Shown: in pieces, positions 15,209-22,506 of the stretch | Numbering within the stretch: position 1 is the stretch's first letter | How the letters are laid out: every line of letters starts with the position of its first letter | Origin: CAZKRU01 sp964555235 | GTDB taxonomy: Bacteria > Verrucomicrobiota > Verrucomicrobiia > Methylacidiphilales > CAMAQI01 | NCBI GenBank assembly: GCA_964555235.1 | Contig: CAZKRU010000067.1 | Span: forward strand, 1-24,897 | DNA length: 24,897 nt | Direction of reading: 5' to 3' | Translations under genes and position numbers: made by a program | The notes under the pieces: model-generated | Told to the model about the DNA's origin: nothing | Database searches by the model: none | What the model saw: the letters and a program-made list of their open reading frames with translations, nothing else

Positions 15209-16165
15209 CTACTTCGGTGTTGCCGCGTCTGATTTTCCCGTCGAGCCGGTGGACCGGGCCACTTCGACGAGATTCTCAACAATCGCCGGGAGCCAGCCTG
15301 TGTCCCAACGATGTTTTCCCAGCAGATCCTCACGATAAAAGTGCGGGATCCCCAGTTGATCGAGCAAGGCATGATATTTCTTCACTTGACCCGCCCAGAA
15401 TGCGCCAACCCCCAGTACAAGCCGTTTTCGTTCCTTCAGCGAAGCAGCATTTTGCTTGGCCAGGCCCGTCGGAAGGAATTGCTGGAGCGTTTCTTTGGTT
15501 CCAAAGACTTTGTCGATCCCCATCGGGCCCCATTTCTTAGCACCAGGGTCGTCCCCAGTGATCATGAGCGGGGCATCCCATGCGGCCGCATACCCAAAGA
15601 CCTCCGGATTCCTCATGAGCAGAGTAAAAGCCCCCCATCCGGATTTACTGAAGCCGATCAACCAGCGACCTTCCTTATCCCGTTGGGTCGGATAAGTGCT
15701 GTCGATGAATGGGATCAATCGCTTCAAAATGTGTTCTTCCTGCCGGATCTGCGGATCCGTTGCATGATTTCCATACCACGGCACCAGCGTGAACTGAGGA
15801 GCAACACAAATGATCCCGTACTTGTTCGCAACATCCGCTTTTTTTGCCTCCACCAGACCGTCACCGAATTCGGGGCCTGGTTTACCCACGGGAAGAATGT
15901 AGAGAACCGGATACGTCTTTTGCGGATTCATCTGATCCGGGAGCAAAATTTCCACGCGTGTTGGGCCGGCTTGAAACTCCGACGGGATCGTCACCTCTTG
16001 GAATCCTGTCTGTGCATTGAGCTTAGGCGCGCTTTGCTGCTGTGGGTCCTGCGCAAAGATTCTCATTCCCTGAAAAAGAGTTAAAACCAAGACGAGCAAT
16101 AGGTTCTTCATAAATTTAATCTGAATCCTTCGGAAATCGTTTTTCCGGTTAAATGAATCTTTCAT
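15209..16165 (-). CDS. Exported esterase-D-like alpha/beta hydrolase
   Basis: The protein has 318 residues from 16165. The signal peptide core (LLLVLVLTLFQGMRIFA|QD) follows a second Met at 16111, which would give 300 residues; neither ATG has a clear Shine-Dalgarno. The outer start is kept because it places the upstream element 23 bp away, as in the GH-A genes. The domain resembles the esterase-D family (feruloyl, acetyl-xylan or S-formylglutathione hydrolases): YPVLYILP, LIGFSKSGWGAF with nucleophile S173, and GKHRWDTGW with the likely catalytic H285. The acid residue is not obvious. The odd GFSKSG elbow agrees with this family more than with GxSxG lipases. It probably removes ester substituents from the target glycan outside the cell. 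It is not closely related to the esterase at 6330-7187. Confidence 0.86.
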   Translation of the reverse strand: MKDSFNRKNDFRRIQIKFMKNLLLVLVLTLFQGMRIFAQDPQQQSAPKLNAQTGFQEVTIPSEFQAGPTRVEILLPDQMNPQKTYPVLYILPVGKPGPEFGDGLVEAKKADVANKYGIICVAPQFTLVPWYGNHATDPQIRQEEHILKRLIPFIDSTYPTQRDKEGRWLIGFSKSGWGAFTLLMRNPEVFGYAAAWDAPLMITGDDPGAKKWGPMGIDKVFGTKETLQQFLPTGLAKQNAASLKERKRLVLGVGAFWAGQVKKYHALLDQLGIPHFYREDLLGKHRWDTGWLPAIVENLVEVARSTGSTGKSDAATPK

Positions 16166-16188
16166 ATTTTGATCTTAATGGCGAATCA

Positions 16189-16247
16189 CGAATTTCACCA
16201 GCAGGAATCTTTGTCTTTTAACGACATTTGCTTACCGTGATTTCACT
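16189..16247 (-). promoter_or_regulatory. Shared 59-bp upstream element, copy 5 (esterase-D-like gene)
   Basis: On the minus strand, GTGAAATCACGGTAAGCAAA, then GACAAAGATTCCTGCTGG, then GTGAAATTCG; the two GTGAA motifs are 48 bp apart. It overlaps the last base of the GH38 gene upstream and implies that the esterase has its own promoter rather than relying on read-through. Confidence 0.72.
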
Positions 16248-19200
16248 TAACGAATCCCACTTTTGGAATGGATCAAAAATGTTTTAATTTCATACGGAGT
16301 AAACTCGATTTCATTGGTCGCAGACCGGGACGAACGACCTTTTAAAACGCTCCCACTCATGGATACCACTGAAAGAGCCCATCCCGCTTGTAGATGAATC
16401 TTGATTTTGCCGCGAGCTCCCTGGACTTCGTGCCACCTCATCAACCAGCTCCCTTCTCCCATCGGCTTCGCCCAGCTGGGGATTAAGGTCTCTCCTCCCT
16501 CCCATCCGAGAAGAGGACTCCTGAGGGGATCCCCCTTGTAGGCGAGTGGCATGACAAATTTTGATTCTGCAACGGATGCCGGAAGCTGTTCACGCGGCGC
16601 ATCGGAATGATAATGCCCGAGGACAACTCGTATCTCATGAATGCCTTGATCCGTACAAGGAGCAACATGGGGACTGGTTCGGAGTGATTGCGGGGTTGCC
16701 GCCTGGAACGCTTCCCCCTTCTCACCCACATAACGAGGACTCCTTAAAAGAGTCATCGCCAGAACACCGTCCTTGCAGGAAAAACCGTATTTGGATTCTG
16801 CCGCAAGATAAAGTCCATCGCGTTCCGAATCATCACTGACCGCCGCCCATCGACTTGCCGTGCTCTCATAGAAGGCCCCATCCCCGGGAGTCGACACCAA
16901 CTGAGGCCGCTGCACACTCCCAAAGGGAGCGCCAAAGCGGGCAAAGCGCCCTGAATATTTCGTTGGAAAGAGCGCTTTGATCATCCGCTCGGATTCATTC
17001 CAATCAATGACGTACTTAATCTCCAATTCATGACTCTCTGCAAAAAGCGTGTAATAAATCTCCACATGACTTCGTTCAGTCAATGATCGACGAAAACAAA
17101 TCGTGATTTGATGAGAAGACGAAACGATAACTTTTCCTTTCACCGTTCCCATCGCTTCAATCACGGGAGAACAAAGCGCCGCGGCATCCACGTCCCATGC
17201 GGGATAGGTCGAAGGCTTATCCTCATAAATCTGCAGTTCGTTCAGAGGGGATTGAATCTCAACCTTCTTGCCTCCTTGAAACGAAGTAATCGCCCCTTGG
17301 TGATTAAAGGTCACCTTAATTTTACCATTGGAAAGTCCCTTTAAATTCCCCTGAACAGGAACTCCCTTCCACGCTTGAGCTTGAGACTCCCATTGAGAGG
17401 AAAGCGGAGCCAGTCGCAGTCGTTTGTTTTGAATCCAGAGATCCACCGGCTGCAAGGTCGGATTAAACCAACACCTTTTTTGGTGCGTTGCGTGTTGCTG
17501 TAACTCTTTAACCGCACATTGTCGCGCATCAGCCGCCAAACGTTGAAGCTCCGGAAGCGCTTCCTGATAGACCTCACGCACGGAGGTTCCTGAAAGATAG
17601 TCATGAAATTGCGCAAAAATCAGACGCTTCCAAAAAGGATCCGGTAAAGGCTTTTGACTTTTGAGGACCGAAGCCGCCTCCCAGAATTGAAGCGCTTTTT
17701 CTGCATCACGATAAAGATGTTTCAATGCGCTATGCGTAGTCGCCACTCCGCGATGATATTCAATCGAGATCTCTCCATGATAGAGGGGAAGCTTCTCCTG
17801 GATCGGATTCATGCGCCTGAAAAAATCAATGAGCGGAGTCCAGGAAGCGCGAGGAAGCCGTGCCAAATCCGAGAATCGACGCGCGCGTTCCAACAGCTCT
17901 TCTGAAGGCCCCCCACCGCCATCACCATAGCCGACCGGGATCAAGACTTCGGGATGAATGTCTGACTCCAAATGACGCCTTTCTGCGTCTTGAAGCTCCG
18001 CGAGCGTCATCGTTCCGTTGTAACAAGTCATCGGATTTCGACCCACGTGCCCAATCACCTCACTCCCATCGAGTCCTTTCCAGGTAAAGCTGGTGTACGG
18101 AAACTCCGTCACTTTGCGCCAAATCGTTTTGTTGGTATAAAAATATCGAATTCCAAAACCAGCCATCAGTTGAGGCAGGCAACCTGAAAATCCAAAGCAG
18201 TCCGGAAGCCAACAAATTTCAGAAACCGATCCGGTCTTCTCTTTAAACCATTTCTGTCCGACCTCAAAAGACCGAAGAAGCGCCTCCCCGCATGGAATCA
18301 TCGTATCGCTCTCGACATACATCCCCCCGACCGCCTCCCAACGCTTTCCTGAAATCCTCTTGGAAACACGCCTCATCAGCGCAGGCTCTCGCCGTTCGAC
18401 CGCCTCATAACTGGCCGGTTGACTATAGCCAAAACAAAAATCGTTGTAGCGATCCATCAGATAATCAACGGTTGAAAACGAATGCACCGCCTTGGATTCA
18501 CCGATCGTTTCAGGCCAGAGCCAGACTAAATCAATATGACAATGTCCCGTCAGCGCCGCACGGATCGCGGTCGGTTCTGATTTTAACGAACGAAGAAGTC
18601 GTTGAAGAAAGCGCTGACATTCAGCAACCCCCAATCGATCCAAGACATTCATGGCGCTATCCAGTTCCCTTAAGAGACGTCGCGTCAGCGCGCTCGCTTC
18701 AGAAAGAAACGCTTCCCCTCCAATGATCCGAAACGGATCTTTCGCTTCCGGATACACCGTTTTCATTTCGGCAGCAGCCAATTCCATTAAAACCATTAAA
18801 TCGTGATAAGCCGCCCAAGCCTCTTCGTTCCGGCGCACCAGAAACGCCCCCTGCCAAATACTCCCGCGCGCGTCCAACCCTTGCGCTTCCGGGTGCCAGA
18901 TCGCGCTCTGACAGCAGATGGAATTCACCCAAATCTCTCGCGCACGCGGCGGCAATTCCACATAACGATGCGCGATATCAAACCCGTAAAAAGGTTGCCC
19001 ATCCACATAGAGCGTCCCCTCCGCCTGATCTCGCCAATTCAGATACAAGCCGCGCTTCCCTGAGAGAGACCGGGGAACCTGCAACCGGAACCACGTACTC
19101 TGAAAGAGACGCCCCCAAGGCTCCCCCTGCCCGATTTTAACTCTCTTAAGAGAAAGAGCCGCTTTTTGAGGAAGGGGGCGTTCCGTGCATGGAGTCATTT

Positions 19201-19306
19201 CACACTCAAGTTCGGAAATCGGCTCCCAAATCAAATTTTTCAAGTTTGCTAAAGCGGTTCTCACTCGTGGCAAAACCAGATGCGTCGGCGTTGAACTTTT
19301 TTGCAT
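16247..19306 (-). CDS. GH38 alpha-mannosidase
   Basis: This 1019-residue cytosolic protein without a signal peptide is of normal length for the MAN2C-like branch of family 38. An N-terminal beta-rich region (about 60-160) precedes the catalytic barrel. Motifs: GHCHIDLVWLWPE (H257, D259 zinc ligands), WLPDCFGFSGCLPQL (D369, nucleophile and zinc ligand), and FAQFHDYLSGTS (H568). The remaining ~430 residues are beta-sandwich domains. It should release alpha-mannosyl residues from imported oligosaccharides. It is only distantly similar to the GH38 half of the 192-3335 fusion, so the island has two different family-38 branches. It lies 60 bp after the FAD oxidoreductase with no obvious promoter between, suggesting co-transcription. 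Confidence 0.94.
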   Translation of the reverse strand: MQKSSTPTHLVLPRVRTALANLKNLIWEPISELECEMTPCTERPLPQKAALSLKRVKIGQGEPWGRLFQSTWFRLQVPRSLSGKRGLYLNWRDQAEGTLYVDGQPFYGFDIAHRYVELPPRAREIWVNSICCQSAIWHPEAQGLDARGSIWQGAFLVRRNEEAWAAYHDLMVLMELAAAEMKTVYPEAKDPFRIIGGEAFLSEASALTRRLLRELDSAMNVLDRLGVAECQRFLQRLLRSLKSEPTAIRAALTGHCHIDLVWLWPETIGESKAVHSFSTVDYLMDRYNDFCFGYSQPASYEAVERREPALMRRVSKRISGKRWEAVGGMYVESDTMIPCGEALLRSFEVGQKWFKEKTGSVSEICWLPDCFGFSGCLPQLMAGFGIRYFYTNKTIWRKVTEFPYTSFTWKGLDGSEVIGHVGRNPMTCYNGTMTLAELQDAERRHLESDIHPEVLIPVGYGDGGGGPSEELLERARRFSDLARLPRASWTPLIDFFRRMNPIQEKLPLYHGEISIEYHRGVATTHSALKHLYRDAEKALQFWEAASVLKSQKPLPDPFWKRLIFAQFHDYLSGTSVREVYQEALPELQRLAADARQCAVKELQQHATHQKRCWFNPTLQPVDLWIQNKRLRLAPLSSQWESQAQAWKGVPVQGNLKGLSNGKIKVTFNHQGAITSFQGGKKVEIQSPLNELQIYEDKPSTYPAWDVDAAALCSPVIEAMGTVKGKVIVSSSHQITICFRRSLTERSHVEIYYTLFAESHELEIKYVIDWNESERMIKALFPTKYSGRFARFGAPFGSVQRPQLVSTPGDGAFYESTASRWAAVSDDSERDGLYLAAESKYGFSCKDGVLAMTLLRSPRYVGEKGEAFQAATPQSLRTSPHVAPCTDQGIHEIRVVLGHYHSDAPREQLPASVAESKFVMPLAYKGDPLRSPLLGWEGGETLIPSWAKPMGEGSWLMRWHEVQGARGKIKIHLQAGWALSVVSMSGSVLKGRSSRSATNEIEFTPYEIKTFLIHSKSGIR

Positions 19307-19366
19307 ATTGGTAATTTAAGGGATCACGCTATCTACAATCGATTTTTAGGTCACTACCTTTTTTAT

Positions 19367-20758
19367 TTATCCACGGGTCATCGTTTTCGAAACGATTTTT
19401 TGAGGCAAATAAGCACCGTTCCGGCGCAGAGTTTCCACCAAATCCTCCGTATTCAGATCGCAAGCGGGTTGCCCGGTTTTAAGGGACTGAACCGCCGCAG
19501 TCCCTGCGGCCTGCCCCATCATAAAACAGGCGGGTTGGTCACGAATTGCACCATGGACTTTGACATCACTCGAATTGCAGCGCCCGGCGACCCATAGATT
19601 TTCCCATCCGGCGGGGACCAGGATTCCATAAGGTAGCCCGTAATATTCGCCAGCCTTGGGGCGATCCTTCGTTTCGAACTCGGCTTTGTACCGCTCCCAT
19701 TGTTCGTCCGAGCAGTCGTGGACATGGATATCCACCGATTTGTTGTACACCGCGATCTGGTCAGGGAAACTGCGCCGACTGGAAAAGTCATCGTGGTTGA
19801 GTTCGTATTCGCCGACAATTCGGCGCGACTCTCGCACCCCAAGGAGAGATGCCGTCGCGACCAGTTCCATATTCTCGCAGCCCGCGACATACTCCTTAAA
19901 GAACCGGGTATATTCCGCGGCAAATCGACGCCCCTGGATCATGGCGTCGCCCAAGCTGCGGCAGTTCACTGCGTCGGTTCCAAATAAATGGCCCGCGTTC
20001 ATAATCGCCGTGCTCTTGCCGGTAACAAAAAGGCCTGGCACATGACGATCCGGCTGGGTGAAAAAATCGTCTTCGATCGCGCGAAAAACCGCGGCCTGCT
20101 GTTCCGAGTAAGAAAAAGTGGTCGTATCAATGCCTGCGTGAGCCGAACAGAGCGTGGGGGCCATGATCTGTTTCGTATCGCGCCCGGCCTGACGATACTC
20201 CGCGCCACACAACTGCGAGAGAATCGCGTCTCCCGTGGCATCCACAAACGTCCCCGCTTTGACGTAACGATACCCTTCGACATTGTGAATCACCACCCCG
20301 TTCACAATCCGGCCGGTGACATCGACATCAATGACTCGACTGAAAAATCGCAACTCCACGCCGGCCGTGAGGCACAGTTCGTCGAGCAGTAGCTTCAAGC
20401 CTTCCGTGTTATAACCAAAGCCCGAGTGCAATTTCTGCCGCCAATGCGAGGGATCGATCCCCGGTTTGTAATATCCACGGCTATACATGGTTTCAAGTAA
20501 TTCCCCCATCAATCCCCCGACGATCGTTCTCGTGCCGTCCGCAAGATCCGACCACGCTGAAACCATGGCCGAAGTTCCCATTCCTCCCAGGCAACCTGTG
20601 GATTCGACCAACAATACGCGTGCGCCCAAACGCGCCGCACAGATCGCCGCGCCGCACCCGCCGGGGCCACCACCGGCAACAATCAAGTCGTAACCCTCTT
20701 CGATCGGGATTTTGCGCTGAAACGAGTATTGAGTCGGTTCGACCGTTTTGTTATTCAT
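19367..20758 (-). CDS. FAD-dependent oxidoreductase
   Basis: The 463-residue protein opens its Rossmann fold with YDLIVAGGGPGGCGAA (dinucleotide-binding glycines at about 29-35) and VLLVES, followed by GCLGGMGT. The C-terminus contains NLWVAGRCNSSD and a PACFMMGQAAGTAA stretch typical of the FAD_oxidored (PF12831) group. No signal peptide is visible. Members are common in sugar-degradation loci of PVC and Bacteroidota genomes, but their reaction is usually unknown; oxidation of a sugar or polyol is a guess from context. Its start has an AAGAGA-type ribosome site about 10 bases upstream. It is first in the minus-strand run and probably leads a transcript including the GH38 gene. Confidence 0.9.
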   Translation of the reverse strand: MNNKTVEPTQYSFQRKIPIEEGYDLIVAGGGPGGCGAAICAARLGARVLLVESTGCLGGMGTSAMVSAWSDLADGTRTIVGGLMGELLETMYSRGYYKPGIDPSHWRQKLHSGFGYNTEGLKLLLDELCLTAGVELRFFSRVIDVDVTGRIVNGVVIHNVEGYRYVKAGTFVDATGDAILSQLCGAEYRQAGRDTKQIMAPTLCSAHAGIDTTTFSYSEQQAAVFRAIEDDFFTQPDRHVPGLFVTGKSTAIMNAGHLFGTDAVNCRSLGDAMIQGRRFAAEYTRFFKEYVAGCENMELVATASLLGVRESRRIVGEYELNHDDFSSRRSFPDQIAVYNKSVDIHVHDCSDEQWERYKAEFETKDRPKAGEYYGLPYGILVPAGWENLWVAGRCNSSDVKVHGAIRDQPACFMMGQAAGTAAVQSLKTGQPACDLNTEDLVETLRRNGAYLPQKIVSKTMTRG

Positions 20759-21086
20759 AAGCAGAAATCTCTTGGATCAGAGTGACGAATTGACGTGGAA
20801 CATGAATCATACATTCCAGACAGTACCAAATTTCCGCCCCACCGCCAGCCAACAGAGTTGTTAATATTTGCTAACGAGTTATCCTTTTTCAACGTCCAGC
20901 AATTTTAAAAAGACAAGTGCAAGACGCTAATGTCGGAACCTTTCGAAAATCGCTTGTTCTACTCTCCATTTTCATTACTCTTGGGCGCAAATCGTTTCTT
21001 CCTTGGGGGCTCGGTGCAATCTTGGATCTAACGAATCGACCAAACGCGAAAAAACTGACATCGACTGCAACCAAAGAGAGCGACTT
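20759..21086. promoter_or_regulatory. Divergent intergenic region between the island and the plus-strand genes
   Basis: This 328-bp gap must hold the outward promoters of the FAD oxidoreductase and the cyclic-nucleotide-fold protein. At 20845-20878 the minus strand has GTTAGCAAATATTA and ACAACTCTGTTGGCTGG, which resemble a shortened form of the shared upstream element. I rate this match as weak. No convincing -10/-35 pair and no gene were found. Confidence 0.4.
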
Positions 21087-21566
21087 ATGAATACGACCTT
21101 TCCCGCGGGATTCCTCAAAACCAAATGGATGGAAAATCTGAGCAAGGATGATCTCGCTCTTTTAATTTCGTACGGTGAACACATCCCCGCAAACTCCTCC
21201 AAACCGCTGATCCTCGAAGGACAGATCCACTCGAATCTTTATTTAGTGATGGAAGGAACCCTCATCGTCACTCGAAGCGGCGCGGATGGGAATCATATCC
21301 TCGGCGAAATCGCCCCGGGGGAGTCCATTGGCGAAATGAGCATTTTCGATCCATCGCCTGCAAGCGCAACGGTAACCCCCCAAGGAACCGCACAACTCTG
21401 GCGTGTTGATCAAAAAGCGTTGAGACACTTCCTGGATGATAATCCCGTCGCCGCGACCCATTTTCTGGAAGGAATCATCTCCGTCATCTCGAAACGGATT
21501 CGCACGAACAATATCTACGTGATTGATCTCATTGATCTCATTCTGAATGATCCGAAAGAGGCTTAA
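21087..21566 (+). CDS. Stand-alone cyclic-nucleotide-binding-fold protein
   Basis: The protein has 159 residues from the ATG at 21087, preceded by AGAGAG at about 6 bases; an upstream in-frame ATG at 21003 adds a polar stretch outside the domain. Residues ~10-130 form a CRP-type cNMP-binding beta roll: LYLVMEGTLIV, GEIAPGESIGEMSIFD, and SATVTPQGTAQLWRVDQKAL. The phosphate-binding cassette normally ends with an Arg before Ser-Ala-Thr; here it reads PASAT, so the Arg is replaced by Ala (92) and cyclic-nucleotide binding is doubtful. The C-terminal helix (HFLEGIISVISKRIRTNN) is present, but there is no helix-turn-helix, so it is not a normal CRP/FNR regulator. Role unknown. Confidence 0.85.
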   Translation: MNTTFPAGFLKTKWMENLSKDDLALLISYGEHIPANSSKPLILEGQIHSNLYLVMEGTLIVTRSGADGNHILGEIAPGESIGEMSIFDPSPASATVTPQGTAQLWRVDQKALRHFLDDNPVAATHFLEGIISVISKRIRTNNIYVIDLIDLILNDPKEA

Positions 21567-21652
21567 GGAAGCGCTTCGTCGACTGAAGAACTCGCCACCT
21601 TCGACCATCCTCGCATACCGGCGATTCAGATGAGATGACCGGAATGAAACGG

Positions 21653-21658
21653 TATAAT
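21653..21658 (+). promoter_or_regulatory. -10 box TATAAT before the lipoprotein hydrolase
   Basis: A perfect TATAAT lies 14 bases before the ATG at 21673. No good -35 hexamer was found 16-18 bases upstream. With no Shine-Dalgarno before the ATG, transcription from here would give a leader of under 10 bases. Confidence 0.4.
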
Positions 21659-21672
21659 CCTCTCTACGATCC

Positions 21673-22422
21673 ATGCATCGACTCTTAAAACTCATGATGC
21701 TCACGGTCTGCGGATCCTATCTCACCTTGGTAATCGGATGCGGACTGATTCAGAGAAAACTTCTCTACTTTCCGACGCATCACCATGAGACGGCGGGATT
21801 GAAGCCGTTGATGAAGGAAAACGAAATCATCGGATATGGTCGTTCCGTGGAAAATCCAAAATACATCTGGCTGATTCTGCACGGCAACGGAGCTCAAGCG
21901 GCATACCGCTCAAACACCTTTCACTGCTATCCAAAGGAGGATGCGATTTTCATCGTGGAATATCCCGGCTATGGGCTTCGTCCGGGCTCTCCTTCCAAAG
22001 CCGTTTTTAATGCCGCCGCAGAAGAAGCTTACTTCGAACTCCGACGCCGGTATCCCGGCAAAGCGGTCTGCGTCGTCGGGGAATCCCTCGGAAGTGGACC
22101 GGCCTCACACCTGGGCACCCTTTCTCATCCTCCGGAGAAAATTATTTTGGTCGTTCCGTTCAACACGCTCTCCAGTGTTGCCTCAGATCATTTCCCGTTT
22201 CTCCCGATCGGCTTATTGCTTCGAGATAACTGGAATAATGCAGAAGCTCTTGAAAAGTACCACGGCCCGGTGGAGATCTACGGAGCGAAGGCGGATACCA
22301 TTATTCCCGTGAAACATGCCATGGCACTTGCAACACGCCTTCCTCAGGCAACGCTTCATCTAATCCCCGGAGAACACAATGAATGGCCAGCTCAGGAAGA
22401 AGTTCGATTTACAAATCCCTAA
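21673..22422 (+). CDS. Predicted lipoprotein alpha/beta hydrolase
   Basis: The protein has 249 residues. The N-terminus is a lipoprotein signal (hydrophobic LMMLTVCGSYLTLVIG then lipobox VIGC with C23), predicting membrane anchoring. The hydrolase domain shows WLILHGNG (oxyanion), FIVEYPGYGLRPG, GESLGSG with nucleophile S138, GAKADTIIP with D208, and PGEHNEW with H235, an ordinary Ser-Asp-His triad. The arrangement is like the Bem46/ABHD13-17 type of small serine hydrolase. The substrate is not evident; thioester or lipid ester cleavage is possible. It lies 106 bp after the cyclic-nucleotide-fold gene and 84 bp before priA, all on the plus strand. Confidence 0.86.
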   Translation: MHRLLKLMMLTVCGSYLTLVIGCGLIQRKLLYFPTHHHETAGLKPLMKENEIIGYGRSVENPKYIWLILHGNGAQAAYRSNTFHCYPKEDAIFIVEYPGYGLRPGSPSKAVFNAAAEEAYFELRRRYPGKAVCVVGESLGSGPASHLGTLSHPPEKIILVVPFNTLSSVASDHFPFLPIGLLLRDNWNNAEALEKYHGPVEIYGAKADTIIPVKHAMALATRLPQATLHLIPGEHNEWPAQEEVRFTNP

Positions 22423-22506
22423 CTGAATTTGATTTTTGACAGGAGTGGACGCCCTCCCTCAACCGAATTTGACACCCGGTCGTGAAGCTGCAAACGTAAA
22501 TGGGCC

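Noticed and set aside
15311..16084. 257-residue plus-strand open frame
   Set aside because: It is antisense to the esterase-D-like gene, with no recognisable domain.
21003..21086. Longer start for the cyclic-nucleotide-fold protein
   Set aside because: The extension is polar and outside the domain, whereas 21087 has an AGAGAG site at good spacing.
22436..22474. Two TTGACA hexamers upstream of priA as promoters
   Set aside because: Neither has an acceptable -10 box at 16-18 bases, so I did not annotate a promoter.
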